Shown in pieces: positions 51,401 through 62,616 of a stretch of DNA of 64,000 nt. The position numbers and the translations under genes were made by a program. Under the pieces are notes generated by a model. The model did no database searches. It saw only the letters and a program-made list of their open reading frames with translations, and was not told where the DNA came from. How positions within the stretch are numbered: the stretch's first letter is position 1; each line of letters begins with the position of its first letter. This stretch comes from Dreissena polymorpha (Eukaryota; Mollusca; Bivalvia; Myida; Dreissenidae). The DNA is taken from contig NC_068357.1 of assembly GCF_020536995.1 (NCBI RefSeq), positions 56,001,640 to 56,065,639 on the forward strand, read 5' to 3'.

Positions 51401-54400
51401 TGACCCAGATTCGAATTTCTGCCTAGATATTGCCAAGAACAAAAGTTTTATCAAGACTGAGACATAAATGTGGCTTCTAACAGGGTGCAATAATAACGTT
51501 TTTCTAAATAAAAATTGGATTACCTAGTTTGAGGATCCAATTAACCCTAATTAAAAATCAGACTAGATATTGTAAAGATTAACAGTCAGACCAAACTTTT
51601 CTTAATCAAAATTGAGTGATACATGTGGTCTCTATTGAGAGGTACTAAGGACACAAGACACACAACGACGAACATAGTCATAGGGTGACCACAACAGCTC
51701 AATATGAGCATTTCATGCTCATTTTTGCTAACACGTGAATCCTGAATGATAATGCAAAGAAAATAAAGATTAGAGGTGCCTTTATATTAGCCCGTTAAAG
51801 CAAAACACACTAGAAAGATGTTGTTCACACATGGGTTATTACTTTTTATGTTTGTTTTACTGCACAAATAGTAAAAGAATATAATTCAAAATGAAAATAA
51901 GACCTGTGCAATCTGAATTAACTATGAAACTGTGATATACTATTGTGCTAGATGTTTGGTAATGAATATAGACCTACCCCAGGGCTACATGTTTATTCCT
52001 GTACCTCATCACTAACGGATGTATAATGCCCCTGCAAAATAATGAAGATGCATTAAGAGACAAAATCTACTTAGTTTGCAGCTTTTCATCCTGTTCTAAT
52101 GTCTAACTCGAATCCGATCCAGTTGGAGAATAAGACCGATGCATTCACATCTGTCAAATGAGACACCTTCTGGGAAAACAGGGCTAAATGCATGTATGTA
52201 CAGTCTTTTCCCAGACAAGCTTGCTCTCTTTCGTTCTATTCTAAACAAAAATCTAGTATTGGCAGAAAATGTTGCCCCTGATAAGCATGTGTGGACTGCA
52301 CAGGTTAATCTTGGACCAAACTTGTGTGGACTGCACAGGTTAATCTTGGACCAAACTTGTGTGGACTGCAAAGGTTAATCTTGGACCAAACTTGTGTGGA
52401 CTGCACAGGTTAATCTTGGACCAAACTTGTGTGGACTGCAAAGGTTAATCTTGGACCAAACTTGTGTGGACTACAAAGGTTAATCTTGGACCAAACTTGT
52501 GTGGACTGCACAGGTTAATCTTGGACCAAACTTGTGTGGACTGCACAGGTTAATCTTGGACCAAACTTGTGTGGACTACAAAGGTTAATCTTGGACCAAA
52601 CTTGTGTGGACTGCACAGGTTAATCTTGGACCAAACTTGTGTGGACTGCACATGTTAATCTTGGACCAAACTTTACTAACAGGCATTAAGGCCAGTTTTT
52701 TCACATGAATGCTAAAACATTGATTTTACGTTTCTTTGCATCTACTTTATTACTATCATCGCCTTGTGGACTTTTTTTATTTTTTTAACTTCAGTTACAG
52801 AAAACTTTTCCAAAGAAATGTAACTAGAAAAGTAAACATGATTTGTCTACCTTTATACAACCTATTTAGTTAGATAGTCATATTCCATTATCAATTGCCA
52901 CACATGTTATGTAGTCGTTGGGCTGAGATTGACACCCATGAACCCTGCTTTGACACTAAGCAGTGTCCCAGCTAGGATTTAATCAAAGTACTGGCAGTAC
53001 TGGTGTGACGATGCTTTTGAAGAGGATGGATATAAAACATCAATTTAAGTTTATCTATATCACCACAATTGTGTATGTTGATACGAACATTTGGGTATGA
53101 TAAAAAATTTGGGTACGAAAATTTTGGGTACGAAAAACAAAAAATCAAATACATGTACGATGTTTTCTGGAACCCTTTTCTACTCAGAGGCAAAGTGAAA
53201 ATGGCTTTACGCAAACAGCATAAAACCAGAACAGCCTGCAAGTAACTCGCAGTCTGTTAAGGTTTTATTCTGTTTGCTGTTCATCAGTATCTATGACTTA
53301 GGGTTGGAATTGAAGCCTTTAAAACTTGAATCTAGAAAAGAAGGTCTTTAATTAAATTTAACTTTCTGAGGGACTACAAATGCAGAAAAATACGCATCTA
53401 AGTGGTAAAGGGTTAAATACAAAAACCCCACTAGAGAATGAACAATTCAAGATTAATGAACTAGTATTAAATATAGCCTCTTTCTGGGCACACTGGGTTG
53501 AATGCATGTGCGTAAGATGTCATTTCAGATTAGAGTGAGCAGGCCACATAGGCAATTCAGGGACAACAAGGACAAGGGACGTTAAGGCGTGTCATTTGCC
53601 TGAAAAATATAAATATTTGTAAAAGTTAATTATTGCACCCATTTAAGATCACATTTTGAAGAATACGACGTGCGCTTTACGTTTTCATAGTTATTGCATC
53701 GTACCTCGCATAGATGACGTCACATTGAACGTTTCAAACACGCGCGTTTCTTCGAATAACGCGAATTTCGAGCATTTTTTAATGTTTATCACTATTTTAT
53801 GACAACAGCGCACACGTTAACCAACTTGATTCTTTAAAAAAATGCAATACATTTTCGTTATTTGTTCATCGATATCTTTTTATTTTTGGTTAACGAGTGC
53901 GCTGTATGTGAAAAATACATGTATTTTCTTCTTAATCGACATTTGATTGAACAGTTAATAATTTATCACCATGAACGGTTGTTTCCTTGCAATATTGCGG
54001 AAGCAATCAAGTTGCTTTTTTAACATCTTAACTTAAAAAAAGGTAGTGTTTCGTATAATTCACGGGAGACCACTCCATTAACTTATTTAGGCCTATGGGA
54101 AGTAATCTTATCAAGCGAGCGGGATAAATCTACATGGAAGATACAGCGTCTGCTTCGCATCATTTTAACTGAACAGTAAAAGTAATTTAAACAAAATATG
54201 TGAGGTTAAGTTTCATCATCATATATCAACAGACAGGTATGTTGTATAAAACATGTTTTCAGTCAGTTATATAATATAAGTCACGAAAATCATTCTTGTA
54301 TTTAGCTTCAAAGATGAATTCACACGAACACCAGAGAGTATTAAGAAACATACCTTTCTATGGTTATCCGTAATCCATAGTTGTCCAACTTAAAAGTCCA

Positions 54401-57400
54401 TCACATAAATTGCTACTTGTTTAAATGTTGAAGTAAATTAACTGGTCACAATAATTCCATCTTATTTACACAGATACAAAATTGAGACCAGCGTATTAGG
54501 AATGTATAGACTACAGTAGCTTCAACATTCAGTTTATTTATCATCCAGTTGCATTATTAAATAGCCAAATAAAAATGCTTTTAATTTAAATTTCATCAAA
54601 TCGGTTATAAAACACGAATGAAGCTTATATATATCGTTGTAAAATTAAAAGTTATGACGAAAACCGACAAGTTAAATTACGTCACTTCAACTCGATATTT
54701 GTTCTCTGTATTGATGACGATGTTTTTATTACGTCATCGAGTTAATTATGCGTGAACAGTTCAGGGGCTCGAATTCTGCTACGATCGTAACTGTAATACT
54801 TTTTATGTGGTATTTTAATTTCAGAATTTTATGTCGACTTATAAACAAATACTTTCATTTATTTTTAATTAAGGATGTCTAAATCTTATGCGTGTGCTAT
54901 ATGCACCAAACGTGTGGGCCCAAAAGAAAGGAGGAAATTAAAAACAGATGGCAATAAACAACTTATAAAGTACTTGAGAAAGCATATGCTATTGACAGAC
55001 GAAGTTACAGAGAAAGACGTTGTTCATAATTCTTGCCGTCTTAAGTATACAGCAGAATCGGCGGCGGCAAGATTAAGTGCATCCCCAAAGAAAAATCCAC
55101 AACATGAACCGTCTGACAAGAAATCGCCGTTTCAATTAAACATTAAATCAGCTGGGTTCAGCCATACTATATGTCCTATATGTAACAGGAAGGGCGCTCG
55201 GTCCGAAGGGTTTGTAACCATACCGGGCGAGGCGATAATGCAACTGTTCATCAACAAAAACATTTTGTTGAAAAAAAAATCGCGATGTTGTAACACTCAC
55301 ATGAGTGGGGGCAAGTTTACACCAGAGACCCTTTCTGCTGATATTCAAGGAAAAATTAGATCCACAACATACATGGAACCTGAACAGATAAGCAGTTTAA
55401 TTAACTCGCTACGGCAAAGTGCGACACAACGTCAAAAATCTTGCATCGATTTTGACGACCCATCCACAATGACGGATGCTGATTATTGGAATCTTACTGG
55501 TACGCATCCTAATTTGAATTGCATAATCACGCTGATGAGGAATGAAAGATCTACTGTCCTTATCTTATATACATGTATACACACAGGTCATGAATATTTT
55601 TAATAATTTTAATAATTGTTTTATGAGTTTATGTAATCAATGATATTATAGTGTAAATAACATATATGAATATATATATCAGGGTTGACGAAAGACCAAT
55701 TCTCAACTCTTATCGGTGATGTAGACGACATACGGACAACAAAGACCAGGTCCATTCGAACATGCATCGCATTGCTCCTAGTCAAACTAAGAACTAGTTT
55801 AGGGAATGCGCTGCTCAGCACTTTGTTCAACATGACGATTGCGCAGGTATTATGTGGTTCGGATAATACAACCTATTTAAATGCCAAGGCGACTGTGATA
55901 TGATTTACCAAATGTATCCATAGATTGAATGTTGATACTGGTAAACTTAATTTCAATTTTTAAATTTCTCTTTCACAATATATCGTGGAAGAAAAGTAAC
56001 TTTTCAGTCTTTTTAGACGATGAATATGATGGTAAACATTCATCAGTTTTCAACATTTTCTTAATGCAATTATGTATGTAATAGCATTCATAATTGAAAT
56101 ATTGCTTACTATAACCGAAAATGAAAATCGTTCTATTTATTTTAACAGGATATATTTCAAGAGGTAAAAAATCTTTAAAGCAGTTTACAAAAAAGCAACA
56201 CTCTTATGGAAATTAAAAGAAAGTGGGCTTTATAAATAATGTGTTTATATTACAGATTCGGCGTGCGTTGAAATCGTCAAGAAAATCTTTGTTGAAATCG
56301 TTCGTGCCAAAGAATATGGGATTTAAACATGTTTCCAGAGAGGAGATAAAAACGACCCATACACGACCTCTAGCGCAAGAATTGTTCGCTGCATCTGACC
56401 AAAATAAATCAATAATTGTTTTAGATGGAACATATATATATATACAAAAAAGTTCAAACTTTTCTTTCGCACGTCGGTCGTACTCCATGCACAAGCATAG
56501 GCCACTTGTCAAGCCAATGATTGTTGTGTCCACCACTGGCTACATTATATCTATTTTGGGACCGTACTTGGCGGATAGCAAAAACTCAGATGCAAATATA
56601 CTGAAACACATCATCAATCAAAATACTGAGGATTTTAAGGTTTGGTTACATTCAAACATGTCATATAACTTTTTTTTTTAAACAAAACAAAATGTAGGAA
56701 ACCAACTTGATGATGATGATGATGATGATGATGATATCATGATCATGGTGATGATTATGATCATGAGCATGATTTTGTTGATGATGTCGATAAGGTCGAT
56801 AATGATTCGCATGATGATGATAATGATGACGATGATAATATTGATTACGATGATGGTGGTGGTATTCATTATTATGATGTAGATGATGATAATGGTGATA
56901 ATCGGGATAATGATGATGATAATGGATGAGTACGATAATCATACTAATACAAATTATAGTCAATACGAAAATATGAGTACATTCATGTCGTAAACAAAAC
57001 GTTTCAGAGCTGGATTCAGGAAGGTGATGTGGTCGTAGTTGACAGAGGTTTCCGAGATGCGTCGACTGTTCTCGAAGAACTTGGTGTAACTATGCAGATG
57101 CCATCTTTTATGCGAAAGGGGTCTACACAGCACACAAGCGAAGAGTCTAACAAGTCGAGGCTTGTGACGAAGGTAAATCTCCGCGCACATGTACTTGATT
57201 TATGATTAGATCACAATATAAATGTAATATATTGAGATGTATTTATACCTTTTTGTGAATAATTATATACTGTGTTCAAACTTACTCGCTTAACCGATAA
57301 TTCGCCAATCATTTGATTATTTAATAGCACGGTTAAAATAACTATCGTTTCAACGGTCTAAGTGTATAAGTGTATTGTTTAAACAGATACGATGGGTTGT

Positions 57401-60400
57401 CGAGTCAACCAATGGCAGACTCAAGACATGGACATATTTAGCTAGGACAATGCCAAACACCCAAGTGCCATTTGTTGGTAAAATATTTTATGTAACATTC
57501 ATAATCATTTCACAAAATAGATAACACATACTTGCGTTAAAACGTACATGGAGTAAACAGAGTGAAACCGTCACGTTATATACACTTAATACAATCCTAC
57601 ACATATGTATTAACATTATTTAAAATGTCCTAATAATAATGTGTATATTTATGTAATGAGATTCCTGTTATATATATGATATTTATTTAAGGTGACTATG
57701 TGCGAATTGTTGGAGCAATCTGCAACCGCTTCAGACCGGCTCTAAGTAGCGGGGACTCCGCTCAAGACAAAATAGTTGCAGAGAGAATGTTGTATTTGTC
57801 AGGGCAGAACAACGATTTACAACAATTCATCTCTGACAACGACATAGAAAAAATAACCAAGGCATCGTGGAAACCGATGGACGAACTAGACATAAACTGT
57901 CAAATAATGACCGAGGATGAACTTAGATGTCTAATCTTTGGTGTATACACAGTTAAGCTGGCGGCTTCTTATACACAAGAGCACATGTCAAGTGACGGAA
58001 TATACTCAATTCACGGTTATGTGCACAATAGGAGTTTGCTGTGCTTGAAGTTCCAAAGTCGGCATGTGTCCCGAAAGCAATACCGGTCTTACATACGTTT
58101 TAAGGAGGGGTCAGTCGACGCATGGTTTTGCAGCTGCCCAGTGGGAGCACGTGTAGTTGGAACATGTGCGCACGTTACAAGTGCGCTGTGGTACCTTTGT
58201 TTCAGGCGACACCAAACTGATCAACCGTCAGATGGTCCGAGAAATTGGGCTGCAGACATTTCAGATGCTGCTAACGTGTCATATTAAATATTAAGACGCG
58301 CTCTGAGACATAGACAAAACAAGTCTTAAAAATGTGTGTTCATTTACATCTAATAAAGACAAAACAAGTCTTAAAAATGTGTGTTCATTTACATCTGATA
58401 AAGACAAAACAAGTCTATAAAATGTGTGTTCATTTACATCTGATTAAGACAAAACAAGTCTATAAAATGTGTGTTCATTTACATCTGATTAAGACAAAAC
58501 AAGTCTATAAAATGTGTGCTGAATGATTTCTCTGAGAAAAAGGGGTTAAATGCATTAATAGGCGTCAAGTGCGCAGTAGAGGGCGTTGTGTTTCTGACAA
58601 ACACATCTCTTGTTTAAAGATGTGAATGTAAGCAATATTACAATTTGCAACATTGAAAATATTTTATACTGATTGTTGAAAGTCGTGTAACTGACATGTT
58701 TATAAAATTGACTGGTTTTATTTTTTTGTTTTTTTGGTGACAAATATCAATGGGCAGAATAATGTGTGGATGGCATGATAGAAAAAAATGTCATTATTGG
58801 AAGAATGTGAACATTTACCAGATGAAAATCGTTAGTATAACAACGATTGTATAAACATAAGCTTCATACTATCGCTATATTTAAATCAGATTTGGGTTTT
58901 TCCAAAAATTGGAGAATGTGATTTGTCAACTACGGAAAAACTAAAACGTCAAAAAAGCCATATTTGACAATTATTAATGGAAAATTGTGAGGAAATAATA
59001 GGATAAATAGAATATTATGTTATTTTTGGATAAATATCAAGTTTATCATGCTCGGCACGAACTATGTTAGCGCTCGGCATGCCTCGCGCTACATCGGTTC
59101 TAAGCCTCGCATGATAAACTTGATATTTATCCAAAACTCACATAATATTCTCTATATGTACAAGGTTACGCGATCAGGATGTGCATACGGAATATGTTAT
59201 TACAATAGGTCATGATATTACACCGTATTTGTTGTTGTTTTATTAATATTTTCGTTGTTACTTATAAGAATGTTCTAGTTTTATTATGATGATGCGATTT
59301 AAAAAAATGTTATAAACAATGTGTGATTATTTTGCGTAAAACATTTAGCGATATGAAGAAATAATAATATCATATGACATGTAATATGTTACTTTGATTT
59401 ATGAACATGAATTAAATCATTTCTCACATTGTGGATCACCAAATTTTTAATGCTGATTGAATAATAAGCGCGGCAATCTGCGTCGATACAATTCGTAGTT
59501 GTGACGTTGCCGTAAAAAGCAACGTTAAACGACGTCAAAATTGGAAAATAGTGGGCATCTTTGTCTCGGGCTGGAGATAACGTCTTTTGAACAAATACAT
59601 GCATTGAGGATATTTTGAAAAGATGACTCTCTGCACTTTATGTTCATAGTAGATTGAAAATAATTTGGATAAAGGCAAATAACGACCCTTAACGTCCCTT
59701 GTCCTTTCTTCTTTAATGGAATTTTTTGTTTGAAGAAAGTATCTTCTAAACAAAATCCAGCTTAGGGCGGAAAGTGTTTTCCCTGATAGGCCTGTGTGTT
59801 ATTCAAGTAAAATGAAGAAGTATAAAATTAATCATTCAAACAACAAATTGGACACATGTTTAGGATGCAACATAACTTAATTTTTGTTGAAGGTGATAAC
59901 AGCAACATAAAAGTAGTGCGTGCTTTTATTAATATAAAAAACACAATAATTTGTTCAGTCCCTGCAAAAGCTCTTAATCCATTTACGGCCACAGGGTCAA
60001 GTATGAGTTCAACATTAACAAACACAATGTTAAAAGCACTTTTATTTTAAATTTTATAGTACAATGTACTTTAAAGCAAACAAATATTATCTTAATTTCC
60101 TAATGTTAGTTACAAATCTTTTTCCAATAAAAGTGTGTGTTTTTTTTCGTTTAAAATCGGGTCTGGTATTCAGCCCATTCCCAATGGAAAAAAAGTATAT
60201 ATTTGTCCCAAACGAAAGTTTAAAAACAACAACAAGAGATGTGTTTGTCAGAAACACAATGCCCCCTATTGCGCCGCTTTGAAATAAAATGTCAATATAT
60301 CATTTGGCAGGTTTAGAAATTATCTCCCTTTTAAAGCTTATTACTTCCCTTGGATTGTATTTTTTTACTTTTGACCTTGAAGAATGACCTTGACCTTTCA

Positions 60401-62616
60401 CCACTCAAAATATGCAGCTCCATGAGATACACATGCATGCCAAATATCAAGTTGCTATCTTCAATATTGACAAAGTTATGGCCAATGTTAAAGTTTTTGG
60501 ATGGACTGACGGACGGACAGACAGATGGACAGACAGTTCAAATGCTATATGCCACCCTACCGGGTGCATAAACATGTGGATTTCAACGTTTTGTTCATCT
60601 TCCATCCAGCCATATAAGTTCAACCTAAGTAAAAGCAAGCAAATTCGTTGAATTGATATCCTCCGCCAATATACTTCTGGACACAAATATTTCTGGACGG
60701 ATGGACAACGCCAAGGTGCATCATCCTATTATCCATTTATATACTCATACCAAGTTTCAATAAAATCCGTCAAAGCACTTCCAAGATATGGCTCAGGACA
60801 CACAAAAAAAGCATTTTTTCAAGGTACAAAGGGCCATAACTCCGTTATTATCCAATGGTGTACAATGCCATTTGGCGTGCATCATCCTCTTATCCATATA
60901 TATACTCATACCAAGTTTCAATGAAATCCGCCAAAGCACTTGCAAGATATGGCTCCGTACACACAAAAAAAGCATTTTTTCAAGATACAAAGGGCCATAA
61001 CTCCGTTATTAACAGATGGTACACAATGCCATTTTGCATGCATCATCCTCTTATCCATATATATATACTCGTACCAAATTTCAATGAAATCCGCCAAAGC
61101 ACTTCCAAGATATGGCTCCGGACACAAAAAAGCATTTTTTCAAGATACAAAGGGCCATAACTCCATTATTAACAGATGCGTACAATGCCATTTGGCGTGC
61201 ATCATCCTCTTATCCATATATATACTCATACCAAGTTTCAATGAAATCCCCCAAAGCACTTCCAAGATATGGCTCCGACCACAAAAGTGCCGGCCGGCCG
61301 GACAACGCCAAAACAATATCTCTCCGCCTATGGCGGGGATATAATAATACCGAAAACACTTCTATTCTTAATTTGAAGCTTTTTTGCAAAAAAGCAACAA
61401 CACTAATTTCCCAACGCAGAGCATTTTCCCCATGAAAAGGGACCTGGCCCCATTCCAAAAAGATGAACAAATATACTGCATCAACATTCATAAAATGGTG
61501 ATAAAAAACTTTGCTCCCTTCCAGTTGACTGTGCAAGTGATAAAAACCTACAAGGACAAACATCACCACCCCTGGCAAAGCGTCAGACATCATGTGGCCC
61601 AGCCGTTGGCGGATCATAGGGCCCCAGTTTTTCACCTGAAAAGGAGAGCTGATTTATTGTCTGTGCAGGGCTTGCTCTGCCATTCGCCAAATTTGCCAAT
61701 GGCTACAAATGATAAAATTTGGCTTAAGAAATTTCCATTTGGCTACAATTTTTCTTCATATCCGGTTATGGTTCTTGTGCATGGCACTTCTCCTCATTGA
61801 TATCTATACACCTATAAAGTTTCATGTTGTGATATCTTACATAGTTTCTGAGATATAGCCTGCAAAGTTTGTGACAGACAAGACAGACTTACAGGCGGAC
61901 AGACAATACAAATTCTATATCCCTCCGTGTCAGGGGGATAAAAAACTGCTGTGTTCAATAAATGCTGATATCCACCTGTGATTGCCTTGCCAGTATTGAT
62001 TTGAAGCCTGTTTGAATCAGTCTCATTCCAAAATTAAGTCAATGTCAAGGTCAAAATAAGGTTTGGTGATGTGAGTGTTAAATGGAAGTATCAAAGCTTT
62101 TTAGTAAGTAGTAATCTGATGATATCAATCTGTAAATTTCTTAACCAAGAATTTTGACCTTCTAAATAAGTCCAAAAGAAGGGTCAATGTCAAAGGTCAG
62201 TGGGTTTGGGTGTGTTGTTCAAAGATAAGAAAGTATCAAATTTAGTAGGAAGAATTTTTTATGTCATATGACGCATTCAATCATATAAGTGGTGTATAGA
62301 GGGACATACAGACGGGTAGACAGACCCATCACTATATTATACCTGCGGCATGGAAAATATCCCATTACATTGTTAATATGATAATGTATTCATCATAAAA
62401 AAGTGAAAAGTGCATAAAACCTTTTAAAGTCAAAATCAGTACATATTTATTAAATCAATAAGAAATTACCTCGTTTCCCTCATGTTTGCCATACGGCGCT
62501 GGTTTTATCCATTGAACTACAAAAGTGATTATAGCCAATACAAATCCAAAGCCCACAAGCCCGATGTGTACCCAGAATCTTGTCTCATCATCCGGATAAA
62601 AAGACCATGGTAAACT
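48457..62616 (-). CDS. SRD5A1: Steroid 5-alpha-reductase family protein (seven exons placed)
   Basis: Minus-strand exons: 62470-62616, 61444-61635, 51978-52031, 51085-51177, 50424-50530, 49294-49474 and 48457-48520, all with AG/GT borders. About 278 residues plus a missing first exon with the start codon. The family is clear from DPRFIVGV, LRSLRKP, GYVIPHGGLFEYITCPNYFG and the end YRQRFENYPSRRKALIPCIF, matching the C-terminus of human SRD5A1. These are polytopic ER-membrane enzymes that reduce the delta-4 bond of 3-keto steroids with NADPH. Phases agree at all joins except exon 61444-61635 to 51978-52031. That join fits only if a T5 run (A5 on the plus strand, near 61460) is read as T4, giving FWNGARGIIHPL like the family's HYGHRCLIYPF. 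This is a likely base-call slip or a real frameshift. The usual catalytic Glu (QELPS) is replaced by SDALPG. SRD5A1 versus SRD5A2 is not resolved. Confidence 0.85.
48945..49145. mobile_element. 250 bp MITE-like element, diverged copy
   Basis: In an intron of the SRD5A-like gene. TGTGCAGTTCGCACAGGCCA, then TCAGGGACGACACTGTCCG, and an altered right half ending near CCACTGTTTTCCC. Confidence 0.65.
49475..49794. repeat. Short tandem repeat around an acceptor-like motif
   Basis: Several imperfect units of about 75-80 bp, each with CCCTGAAATAGTTTGGGCAT or similar and AATAGACCACCATGAGGAAT. The first unit overlaps the 5' part of the exon at 49294-49474, whose splice acceptor (AACTATTTCAG) is therefore one of several similar sequences in a row. 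Confidence 0.5.
49795..50066. mobile_element. 250 bp MITE-like element, full-length diverged copy
   Basis: Intronic. Left end ATGTGCGTAAAGTGACGGTC, inner CCTGTGCAGACTGCACGG, right GTGCAGACTGCACAGGCTAA followed by ACTGGGACGACACTTTAGG, with outer pair AAACTGG/AAGTTTTCCC. Confidence 0.75.
51200..51725. repeat. Dispersed mollusc repeat related to the ~170 bp family
   Basis: Intronic. Degenerate units with GACCCAGATT, AAATGTGGCTTTCAGAGTG and GATGACCTAGTTTTTGTTT. It closes with ACACAACGACGAACATAGTC and then AACAGCTCAATATGAGCATT, the same kind of ending as at 33990 and 46940. Confidence 0.5.
52160..52700. mobile_element. MITE copy with internal 35 bp expansion
   Basis: Left flank GGGAAAACAGGGCTAAATGC and middle TTGGCAGAAAATGTTGCCCC belong to the 250 bp family. 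The right inner segment is repeated eleven times, and the copy closes with AACTTTACTAACAGGCATTA and GGCCAGTTTTTTCACATG. Intronic to the SRD5A-like gene. Confidence 0.75.
52289..52673. repeat. 35 bp minisatellite, 11 copies
   Basis: Monomer GTGTGGACTGCACAGGTTAA plus TCTTGGACCAAACTT, exactly 11 units (385 bp). It matches the MITE right inner segment GTGCGGACTGCACAGGCTAA plus TCTGGGACGACACTT at 30-31 of 35 positions. Confidence 0.97.
52701..53194. other. Intron sequence without recognised features
   Basis: AT-rich intron of the SRD5A-like gene. A short triplicated motif (TTGGGTACGAAAA and variants) lies at 53090-53140. Confidence 0.4.
53195..53417. repeat. Dispersed repeat with AACAGCATAAAACCAGAACA head
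   Basis: Contains an inverted pair (AACAGCATAAAACC against GGTTTTATTCTGTTTGCTG, loop with GTAACTCGCAGTC) and a long tail ending ACGCATCTAAGTGGTAAAGG plus GTTAAAT. I recall it as another very common Dreissena-type repeat. The tail is the likely source of the 26 bp minisatellites. Confidence 0.6.
53480..53600. mobile_element. MITE fragment
   Basis: GGGCACACTGGGTTGAATGC, then ATGTGCGTAAGATGTCATTT and CAGATTAG, a left end of the 250 bp family. Confidence 0.55.
53601..54874 (+). promoter_or_regulatory. Upstream region of the DDE/SWIM gene with CRE-like sites
   Basis: No open frames of note. It contains the palindromic CRE ATGACGTCACAT at about 53714 and two related sites (ATTACGTCACTT near 54677, ATTACGTCATCG near 54730). 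These are consensus matches only, and the promoter role is a guess. Confidence 0.25.
54875..58287 (+). CDS. DDE transposase with SWIM zinc finger (six exons)
   Basis: Exons 54875-55586, 55683-55846, 56256-56639, 57008-57172, 57387-57477 and 57692-58287, all GT-AG and in phase, encode 703 residues. The N-terminus has zinc-ligand patterns (CAIC at 7-10, H51/C54, and CPICNRKG). GLTKDQFSTLIGDV to about residue 292 is the helix-turn-helix typical of DDE_Tnp_4 proteins. The catalytic triad is complete: Asp349 (IIVLDGTYIYIQ), Asp432 (VVVVDRGFRD) and Glu481 (RWVVESTNGRLK). A SWIM finger (Cys652, Cys654, Cys664, His666) lies near the C-terminus. It belongs to IS5/Harbinger-like eukaryotic transposases (ISL2EU-like, my inference) that carry SWIM tails in molluscs and cnidarians. 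It sits antisense in an SRD5A-like intron. No terminal inverted repeats were found, so it may be a domesticated gene or an old insertion. Confidence 0.85.
56709..56940. repeat. GAT-rich microsatellite in intron 3 of the DDE gene
   Basis: Imperfect GATGAT tract with GATCATG and GATAATG variants. The His-rich minus-strand frames across it are artefacts. Confidence 0.9.
58313..58525. repeat. 45 bp minisatellite, 4-5 copies
   Basis: Unit GACAAAACAAGTCTATAAAA plus TGTGTGTTCATTTACATCTGATTAA. It begins 25 bp after the DDE gene stop. The period is a multiple of three, so it gives a spurious repetitive open frame (MCVHLHLIKTKQV units). Confidence 0.95.
58526..59008. other. Intron sequence
   Basis: A short MITE end (AAAAAGGGGTTAAATGCATT) at about 58541, otherwise AT-rich with no recognised features. 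Confidence 0.4.
59009..59153. mobile_element. 145 bp foldback element
   Basis: The arms GCATGATAAACTTGATATTT (right) and AAATATCAAGTTTATCATGC (left) are part of a perfect 28 bp inverted repeat. It extends outward with AGAATATTATGT/ACATAATATTCT and inward with partial pairing (GAAC..ATGT.AGCGC). The whole could fold into one long hairpin. Probably a MITE/foldback. Confidence 0.75.
59154..60299. other. Intron sequence with MITE fragment
   Basis: A degraded copy of the 250 bp family lies at about 59690-59800 (AGCTTAGGGCGGAAAGTGTT, then CCCTGATAGGCCTGTGTG). The remainder is AT-rich, and the short frames at 59856-60282 are not supported. Confidence 0.45.
60300..60585. repeat. Dispersed mollusc repeat
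   Basis: TTATCTCCCTTTTAAAGCTT, GACCTTGAAGAATGACCTTG, AAATATCAAGTTGCTATCTT, a GGACGGACAGACAGATGGAC run and CCGGGTGCATAAAC. I recall this arrangement as a widespread bivalve repeat. Non-coding. Confidence 0.6.
60690..61345. repeat. ~160 bp tandem repeat, four units
   Basis: Units begin at CATCATCCT near 60720, 60880, 61041 and 61200 (period about 160 bp). Shared blocks are CTCATACCAAGTTTCAATGA, AAAGCACTTCCAAGATATGG and CAAAGGGCCATAACTCCGTT. It closes with ATCTCTCCGCCTATGGCGGG. The length resembles bivalve satellites of the BIV160 type, but I cannot confirm relatedness. Confidence 0.85.
61636..62469. repeat. Intron with dispersed mollusc repeats
   Basis: Two further repeat remnants: 61795-61945 (TTTCATGTTGTGATATCTTA, GACAGACAAGACAGAC, CAGGGGGATAA) and 62035-62340 (AATGTCAAGGTCAAAATAAG, CATACAGACGGGTAGACAGA). 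No exon seen here. Confidence 0.45.

Noticed and set aside
58332-58526. MCVHLHLIKTKQV repeat protein
   Set aside because: A 45 bp minisatellite is a multiple of three. There is no start context or homologue.
60788-61435. Overlapping frames on both strands over 60.8-61.4 kb
   Set aside because: Most are translations of the ~160 bp tandem repeat. Only the minus-strand part 61444-61635 is kept, as an SRD5A exon.
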